Made by a program: the position numbers and the translations under genes. Below are positions 58,226-64,000 of a DNA stretch of 64,000 nucleotides, piece after piece. The first letter of the stretch is position 1, and each line of letters begins with the position of its first letter. The stretch is from Tachypleus tridentatus (taxonomy: Eukaryota > Arthropoda > Merostomata > Xiphosura > Limulidae), in NCBI RefSeq assembly GCF_004210375.1, contig NC_134825.1:43146348-43210347 (forward strand), written 5' to 3'. The notes below the pieces were generated by a model. It did not search any database, was not told the origin of the DNA, and saw only the letters and a list, made by a program, of their open reading frames with translations.

Positions 58226-59520
58226 TGAAAGATTTCAGTCATCTTATCACCTCAAATTACTTTTTGCAACCCCAACACTAAAAGGACGTGGGAACTGTCC
58301 TCTGTTTAGCCAGTAAAAATGTCCAAAAATTTCAGTTCAAATTAAGCAGAACCGGAATGGATAGGTTTTGTTGTTTTTTTACAATAAAAATGTCCTCCAG
58401 TGGCTCATGAGGGGCCTGTTAATATTTCACTTTTCCAATTCGAGTGTGGTTAAGTATTTTTGTTGATATATCTTCCTATTCTATTCTTCTATACATTACT
58501 TTATTCTCCAAACATATGTCTTGTAAGCCCTTGGTATTTCAAAACTAGTCATTTTTCTTCTTATTCTATCGCTTCCACATCATACACACGCGCACACACG
58601 TGTGTACATGTAATGCTGTTTTAGGTCATACTCTTAGAAACGTCTGACGTATCACTTCCGGTACAACGATCCAGACACTTTCATCGTCCATCTCTCATTT
58701 ACCACCGATGAAGGAAAATCCACTATCCAAAATTACTCGGGTTATTGAGTATCGTTTCTGGTGCCTTTTTTTTTCTGTTGATTCTCCATGAATAACTCTG
58801 ATAAATACCTTGCTTGCATGCACGACAACACACATGCGCGAGCGTGCTATATTTTCAAATTTAAATTTGTAATTTGGTACTAAACAGCTTCAAATGGAGA
58901 CGAGTATGTTAAAGGTCAAAGTGCAAAGACCTAAAAGAACATGCACAATCGCATGCATAGGAACATAATTCCTGAAGTCTAACAGACTGAAATTAAGATT
59001 CTTGTATCTACTATGTTCTCACAGAGCCATTTCATAGACGTTAAATATTGATTGAAATTGCAACTTAACTGTACACAATTCTTAGAGTTAGCTGACTCCA
59101 AGTTCCAAGCAATAGGCTACTAAACCTAACCTTTAATCCCACTGCTTAACTATGAGAGATCATTTCCTCAAACACCCACACACCTCCTCCAACCACCAAA
59201 TATTTCTTCAGACGGGAAATACACGATGTTACAAAAAGTCAACGCCTATTGTTTCACGCCACGAATGTGAAAACAATGGTACACACACAAATTTACTGAC
59301 CTCGGTTATTGAAGACAAAAAAACAACATTCTACAAGAATGAAAAAAACCAAGAATTATCTATTTAATACAGGTTACTTGAGAACTTACGAACATGTCAT
59401 TTACTTCAAAAACAGACAGTAATAATATGTCGAATATGTATCTCAATTCTGTTTATATGTAAGTCATACTAATTATTCACAGAATGTTTCATAAATAGAA
59501 AGCATGATCATGTATTCTGA
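58226..59520. other. AT-rich, nothing recognised
   Basis: Includes a short alternating CA/CG run (58580-58605). No coding similarity. Confidence 0.45.
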
Positions 59521-59700
59521 ATCACTTCCAATCAAGTAAAAAAGTACGTTTCTTTTACGATATTTATGGTTCTGTTTTTTTTTTTTTTTTTTATGGAACT
59601 GTAGCTTTCTTACGCGTTTGTAACATTGCAAATAGATACGTAAAGTTTAAAGCAATGTACACGAAACTTGAATATAGTCAACACAGATTCAACCAAACAT
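59521..59700 (+). repeat. ~180-bp dispersed duplication, copy 2
   Basis: Partner of 55528-55707, with a T-run of 15 or more in place of a similar run and scattered substitutions (ATTAACGG versus ATTTATGG). The copies lie 4 kb apart, so they could be terminal repeats of a larger unit or two insertions of one repeat. Confidence 0.88.
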
Positions 59701-60206
59701 TCTTAAACGTTTGTGTTATTTTTATAACAGTTATATTTCAGTCATATATAAATCTGGAGCAACGCATTCAGTGCTAGAGTTGGTAACGGTAACTTGGTCT
59801 CTTTTCCGTTTCATTTGAAGATACTAAAGATTATAAAATAAAACCCTCAAACAGAAATTAAAATTCTTACTCTCATGAATGTCATAGCATGTATACTAAA
59901 ACCATTAAACTAACTCATAACGATGATTCAATTTTATACATACTAAAGTCTATAATCTCTGTACCACAGATCAAATTACGTACACGAGCATCATTTGAAA
60001 TATTAACTACGACGCCTACTTTTTACCTGCACTACATAGACTCGGTATATGAAACCCCTGTTTCCAAAGTTACTGCTCTGTCTACACAAAATAGATTAAA
60101 CATGCTCTGATGCACGTAAGAAATAAAAATCAACTTACATTTAGTCTGTATTAACTTAAGAAGTCTCAAGGTACTGGCACATACCTAATTGGTTAACACA
60201 TATAAA
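59701..60206. other. No feature recognised
   Basis: A 73-codon plus frame (59889-60110) has no resemblance to a family. Remainder AT-rich. Confidence 0.4.
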
Positions 60207-60322
60207 GTGTTATAACGCCCCCACGGCTGAAAGAGCGAGCATGTTTGGTGCGACCAGGATTCGAACCCGTGATCCTCGGATTACAAGTCGAACGCCTTAA
60301 CACGCTTGGCCATGCCGGGCCC
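60207..60322 (-). mobile_element. SINE-A head fragment
   Basis: Only the tRNA-like head and the first part of the body are present (TATAACGCCCCCACGGCTG to GCCATGCCGGGCCCC). It retains an intact box GGATTCGAACCC. 3'-truncated, the reverse of the usual 5' truncation. Confidence 0.92.
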
Positions 60323-60656
60323 CTAAACCTAGATGGAGGAATGTAACCTCCCGTTATCTTCTCCATGTCATCCTATATCACTGTGTCAAGTTTGGTCTCG
60401 ATTGATCAACAAATATTAAAACGTATAAGGAACAGATACACATTGACGTTTATTTATATAGTTGTATGGTTAAACTTAGTCGTGTTTTTAGACACTGCAC
60501 AAAGTTTCTCAATCATTAATATTTACGATTATTTTAAGTATGTTAAGAATAACGTCATGCGTCTTCTGGTTAACATCAAAGTTGAAGCATTAAAAACACA
60601 GCTTACAAAAAGTATCATTTGCAGGTTTGGTTTAATTTAAATCTTGTGTGAATTAC
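60323..60656. other. No feature recognised
   Basis: A 91-codon plus frame (60365-60640) of hydrophobic, Ile/Leu-rich composition has no family resemblance and lies in AT-rich DNA. I do not call it a gene. Confidence 0.4.
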
Positions 60657-60671
60657 AGACAACTAGAATTA
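60657..60671. repeat. Target-site duplication, left copy
   Basis: AGACAACTAGAATTA, exactly repeated at 62544-62558, brackets the Penelope-like insertion. Confidence 0.9.
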
Positions 60672-60761
60672 ATCAGTGATGTCGAGAAACCCACTTGTTG
60701 AGAAATTTATATGCAAAAACGGCTCGTTTGGGTTGAGAAAATATTTTACATAGAAGAGCGA

Positions 60762-60793
60762 ACAACGTTTCGACCTTCTTCGGTCATCGTCAG
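60762..60793 (-). ncRNA. Hammerhead-ribozyme-like core in Penelope 3' region
   Basis: Minus strand: CTGACGA (60787-60793), stem GACC/GGTC around a GAAGAA loop, GAAA (60768-60771), then CGTTGTT. This has the CUGANGA and GAAA boxes of hammerheads with a very short helix III, as reported for Penelope-like elements. One unpaired U sits at the base of stem II, and stem I is weak as drawn. Catalytic activity is not established. Confidence 0.5.
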
Positions 60794-60919
60794 ATTCACA
60801 AAGAAAGAGGTAACTGACCGGAAGCTGACCACATGTTTGAAAGGGGTTGTGTGACTGAGTGTCGGAATGTAGAGGGCGGTATTAGATGTTTGAATATATA
60901 TTTTATTTATTTTATTATA

Positions 60920-62509
60920 TTAATATAGGTATAAAGGCGTTCCTTTATATTGGTTTATTTTGGGTTTAAATTGTTGTATAAGTGAGGCTTCTTTAATTTT
61001 AAATTTCTTTATGTTTGTTTCTTTATTTAATATTTGAATGTTTTCTATGGTTATGTTGTGTTTATTTGACTTGCAGTGTTCGAAAACGTGTGAAGGTGAC
61101 TTTTTATGTTCTTTGAATCTGGTTTCCATTTTTCTACTTGTTTCTCCTATATAGAAGTCGTGGCAGTTATCACATTGTATTTTGTAAATAATGTTGGTGT
61201 GGTGTTTGTCAGTGTAGTTTTTACATAGTATAGACCTCAGTTTTATGCCTGGTTTTTGAATAAATTTGGTATTAACTGGAATGTCATATTTTGTTACCAA
61301 TTTTTGCCAAATGTTGGTTATTTGTTTGCTGATGTCAGGAAAATATGGTATACGGCAGTATATGGTTTCGTGATTTTTTGATTCGTGAGATATATTTACT
61401 TTAGTTGGTTGATTTTGCTTTCTGTCTAGGTGTGTGCGTATAATGTTTTCTACGGTTTGTGGAGGAAACTTATTGATGTTGATGAAGTATTGTTTTATTT
61501 TGTGTAATTCATCGTTAATTTTATCTGGTGAGCATAGTTTTATGGCTGTGTTTATTTGGTTTCTTAGTATGTTGAGTTTTTGTTTTGTTTCATGTGCTGA
61601 GTCCCAAGGAATGTATAGTCCAATATGGGTGATTTTTCGGTGGATTTCTGTTTTGAATTGTGTGTCGGTTCTTGTAATTTTGAGGTTAAGAAATGATATT
61701 TGATTGCTTTCTTCCTGTTCACATGTGAAGTTAATGTTGGGATGTATAGAGTTAATGTGATTGAAAAAATTAAGTATGTGTTCTGTAGATTTGAATCCCG
61801 CAACCGTGTCATCTACATATCTGTACCAGTATAGTGGTGGATGTGATGCTGTGTTAATTGCTTGTGTTTCAACTTGTGTCATAAAAATATTGGCTAGAAC
61901 TGGTGATACTGGGTTGCCCATGCTTAGGCCATTTGTTTGTATATAATTTTGGTTGTTGAACATGAAGTTTGTCTTTATCGTGGTGAATTCTATGAGGGTT
62001 GCTAACAGGTTACTGGGAATTTCTATAGTTGGGTTAGGGTCTCGGATATAGAGTTCTAAGGCTATCTTGCAGGCTTCAGTGGTTGGAACTTCTGTAAAGA
62101 GGGATATAACATCGAAACTGGCCATTAAGGCTTTATGATTAAGTTGATTAAGATTAGACTTGAAATTAAAAGAGTCTTTGATGAATGAGCTGGCTGATGT
62201 TACATATTTAGAGAATGCCCATGCTATGTATTTACCAAGATTGTAATTAAACGATTCATATGTGGACATTATTGGTCGTAATGGACAATCTGGTTTGTGA
62301 GGTTTGGGGATGCCGTATATTTGCGGTGTGCGTGAGTCGGTTTTACGTAGGTAGGAATAAAGTGTTTGTGAAATTGTGTTGGCTTTCTTCATTTGTAGTA
62401 GTAATTTGTTCAGTTGCGTCTCGTGTGTCTTTGTTGGATTTGTGTGTATTGGTTTAAATTTGTTCGTGTCTGATAGGATGATATTGATTTTTAGGATATA
62501 TTCATACAA
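60920..62509 (-). CDS. Penelope-like reverse transcriptase with GIY-YIG endonuclease
   Basis: A 529-codon uninterrupted frame. The N-terminal block PQIYGIPKPHK...PLRPIMS lies at residues 62-82. RT motif A is SFDVISLFTEVP (131-142, catalytic Asp133). Motif B is GLSMGNPVSPVLANIFM (194-210). Motif C is YRYVDDT (229-235, Asp233/Asp234). A linker with FLNLKI follows. From residue 439 a GIY-YIG nuclease reads IIYKIQCDNCHDFYIGET, with a CxxC pair, TRFKEH, and Glu in KEASLIQQFKPKIN. All RT and nuclease motifs look intact. Penelope-like enzymes copy element RNA at a nicked target, with the nuclease making the nick. The usual N-terminal extension is missing because the element is 5'-truncated, and the Met at 62509 is simply the first in frame. 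Expression as a host gene is not indicated. Confidence 0.93.
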   Translation of the reverse strand: MYEYILKINIILSDTNKFKPIHTNPTKTHETQLNKLLLQMKKANTISQTLYSYLRKTDSRTPQIYGIPKPHKPDCPLRPIMSTYESFNYNLGKYIAWAFSKYVTSASSFIKDSFNFKSNLNQLNHKALMASFDVISLFTEVPTTEACKIALELYIRDPNPTIEIPSNLLATLIEFTTIKTNFMFNNQNYIQTNGLSMGNPVSPVLANIFMTQVETQAINTASHPPLYWYRYVDDTVAGFKSTEHILNFFNHINSIHPNINFTCEQEESNQISFLNLKITRTDTQFKTEIHRKITHIGLYIPWDSAHETKQKLNILRNQINTAIKLCSPDKINDELHKIKQYFININKFPPQTVENIIRTHLDRKQNQPTKVNISHESKNHETIYCRIPYFPDISKQITNIWQKLVTKYDIPVNTKFIQKPGIKLRSILCKNYTDKHHTNIIYKIQCDNCHDFYIGETSRKMETRFKEHKKSPSHVFEHCKSNKHNITIENIQILNKETNIKKFKIKEASLIQQFKPKINQYKGTPLYLY

Positions 62510-62543
62510 TATAGGATGTATTCATATAGGATGCATATAAATT

Positions 62544-62558
62544 AGACAACTAGAATTA
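62544..62558. repeat. Target-site duplication, right copy
   Basis: Exact match to the 15 bp at 60657-60671. See the element entry. Confidence 0.9.
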
Positions 62559-63379
62559 TTTAGCAGCACAAGTAACAAGCATCCATTTCTAGCATTGTAA
62601 AGCAGTCAATTATAAATACTTAAATTAAATGATTGAGTGAAAAAAAAACAGATGACCAGTTATGAATATAGCTTTACAGCAGTTAAAATGTGTTTTCGAC
62701 TTCCTTTCTATACACAGAGTAATACAGTACAACTTTAACCTAAGCTTCTTACAGGTATTTGGATTTTGGGTGATAGAATTTTCTATGTTTTTGCTTCAGA
62801 ATATAATGTATTATAAATTTCTGAAAGACAATATTTTCAGGAGAGAATATCTCATGATCTGAGAAGAGGCTTAAGAAAACTAATTTTAAATTGTTCTCTA
62901 ATTGTATCATTTGGCCTGAAACTATAGATTTCATCCAAAACTTATAGTTGAGGTAAACCAATAAGCGTCACACTCGTAAACTTCTGGTTCCTTTCTTACA
63001 CGTGGCTATAAACACGTAGTATCTCCGGGAGATTTCCAGGGCAATGAAAAAAAAGACGTCAATTTTAGTGTTTGGAAGAGTGGATCCCATGAAGGTTATA
63101 AGATTCTGACAGTAAAATGTCAAATGTTCGCTTTTACTGCCCGCACTGTGAATCAACGGTAGAATCCAACACCGGGTAATATGCGTTGTACTCTCACGTT
63201 GGAAAAAATCGAAAGTTTTCTCTGTACGATTCCTCTCCCCCTTCAATATAAAATGCCTTAAGTATCTCTCCATAAGACCCTCTTAACTTTTTTAATAGTT
63301 TTCTTCAAGTATCCTCTCCCCACACCGTATATAAGATGTTCATTATAGCGATGTAAATAAACAGCTCTTTACACAATTA
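62559..63379. other. Unannotated
   Basis: The minus frame 62968-63273 (101 codons) lies in a less AT-rich block but shows no domain. It could be an old repeat. The remainder is AT-rich. Confidence 0.35.
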
Positions 63380-63505
63380 GTCCCTCACCACTAACTAAGT
63401 GATAAGTCTGAAGAATTATAATGTTAAAACCCGGGTTTCGATTCCCGTATCGGCCACATCACAGATGGCTCATTATGCAGCTTTGTGCTTAACAACAAAC
63501 AAACG
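63380..63505 (+). mobile_element. SINE-C copy
   Basis: Head AACTAAGTGATAAGTCTG, middle TTATAATGTTAAAACCC, box GGGTTTCGATTCCCG, body CACATCACAGATGGC, tail GCTTTGTGCTTAACAACAAACAAAC. Confidence 0.78.
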
Positions 63506-63627
63506 TTATACGATTTGGAACATAAATGTAATTAACCTATCATATTTAGGTAGAACCAATGATGGTGATACTAAAAATGTTGATCCTTCAGGTCACTGAT
63601 TACATGTGTGCGCGTGACACGTCAATA

Positions 63628-63905
63628 GGCTTGTTTGTTTTTGAATTTCGCACAAAGCTACTCGAGGGCTATCTGTGCTAGCCGTCCCTAATTTAGCAGT
63701 GTAAGACTAGAGGGAAGGCAGCTAGTCATCACCACCCACCGCCAACTCTTGGGCTACTCTTTTACCAACGAATAGTGGGATTGACCGTCACATTATAACG
63801 CCCCCACGGCTGGGAGGGCGAGCATGTTTGGCGCGACTCGGGCGCGAACCCGCGACCCTCAGATTACGAAGCACACGCCTTAACGCGCTAGGCCATGCCA
63901 GGCCC
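63628..63905 (-). mobile_element. SINE-A copy, full length, near consensus
   Basis: TTGTTTGTTTTTGAATTTCG to GCTAGGCCATGCCAGGCCC. It has the GC-rich head variant (GGCGCGAACCCGCG, GCACACGCCTTAACGCGC) and a body nearly identical to 25354 and 53260. One of the youngest copies here. Confidence 0.95.
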
Positions 63906-64000
63906 CGTCAATAGGCTCTGTTTCTGTAATGGGTGTTTAACAATAAAATTTATGCATCGGTTATTTTGCACTGGAATGTTCTAGTTTAATTTCCTTTTTA

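Larger units (their letters stand above)
60672..62543 (-). mobile_element. Penelope-like element, recent insertion, 5'-truncated
   Basis: This 1872 bp element sits between perfect 15 bp direct repeats. On the minus strand it holds a long uninterrupted RT/GIY-YIG reading frame (60920-62509), then a 3' region of about 250 bp with the CTGACGATGACC...GGTCGAAACGTTG signature and the CAAGTGGGTTTCTCG end. Full Penelope-like elements carry a longer N-terminal region and a 5' terminal repeat, both absent, so the copy is truncated at its 5' end. The intact frame and perfect duplication show it is young compared with the copies at 20.6 and 32 kb. Confidence 0.95.

Noticed and set aside
61434-61946. Plus-strand frames opposite the Penelope RT
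   Set aside because: Shadows of the 529-codon minus-strand RT/GIY-YIG frame.
62968-63273. 101-codon minus frame
   Set aside because: Composition somewhat coding-like, but no domain, start context or splice signal supports it. Could be an old repeat.

Overview
The window looks like intergenic and intronic DNA from an animal genome, most likely a chelicerate. It is AT-rich, has spliced exons, and carries dense metazoan transposon families. A tRNA-derived SINE repeated about twenty times, plus two further tRNA-like SINE families, resemble repeats I associate with horseshoe crabs (Xiphosura). That assignment is from memory and was not checked.

Only one host gene is recognised. It is the 5' part of MED4 (Mediator subunit 4) on the minus strand: coding exon 1 at 9033-9097, exon 2 at 7365-7483, and exon 3 at 624-739. 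Together they give 100 codons in one frame, with consistent splice phases and GT/AG borders. Exon 4 onward lies beyond position 1. Intron 2 (about 6.6 kb) holds a decayed non-LTR retrotransposon of about 4 kb in the same orientation as the gene, and a 3 x 53 bp tandem repeat. Intron 1 holds an internally deleted mariner/Tc-like element 85 bp from the exon 1 donor.

From 9.1 to 64 kb I find no other convincing host coding gene. From left to right the window holds: a three-SINE cluster next to the MED4 promoter (9.4-10.2 kb); a CR1-like LINE (10.6-11.8 kb); a Ty3/Gypsy integrase remnant with a recent 246 bp tandem duplication (15.5-16.2 kb); a hAT transposon with an 8 bp target duplication (16.9-18.4 kb); a second copy of the MED4-intron LINE (19.1-20.6 kb) abutting a Penelope-like element (20.6-21.7 kb); a 981 bp Tc1-type transposon with 27 bp inverted repeats (22.5-23.5 kb); and a Penelope-type leader (24.9-25.1 kb). 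The stretch 25.6-32 kb is AT-rich with little recognisable. It is followed by another Penelope relic (32-33 kb), CR1 fragments (33.5 and 39 kb), SINEs (36.4-38.2 kb), a degenerate minisatellite (39.65-40.0 kb), and a hAT-type MITE (44.2-44.5 kb). Then come a small CpG-containing stretch with a possible first exon (46.8-47.1 kb), further SINE clusters (48-54 kb), a 4 x 49 bp tandem array (57.7 kb), and a Penelope-like element with an uninterrupted 529-codon RT/GIY-YIG reading frame and a 15 bp target duplication (60.7-62.5 kb).

Four Penelope-like loci (14.4, 24.95, 37.07 and 60.77 kb) carry short segments resembling hammerhead ribozyme cores, a known feature of Penelope-like elements. The most informative objects are the near-intact Penelope-like insertion, the MED4 exons, and the SINE subfamily structure. 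I see no clearly novel biological system.
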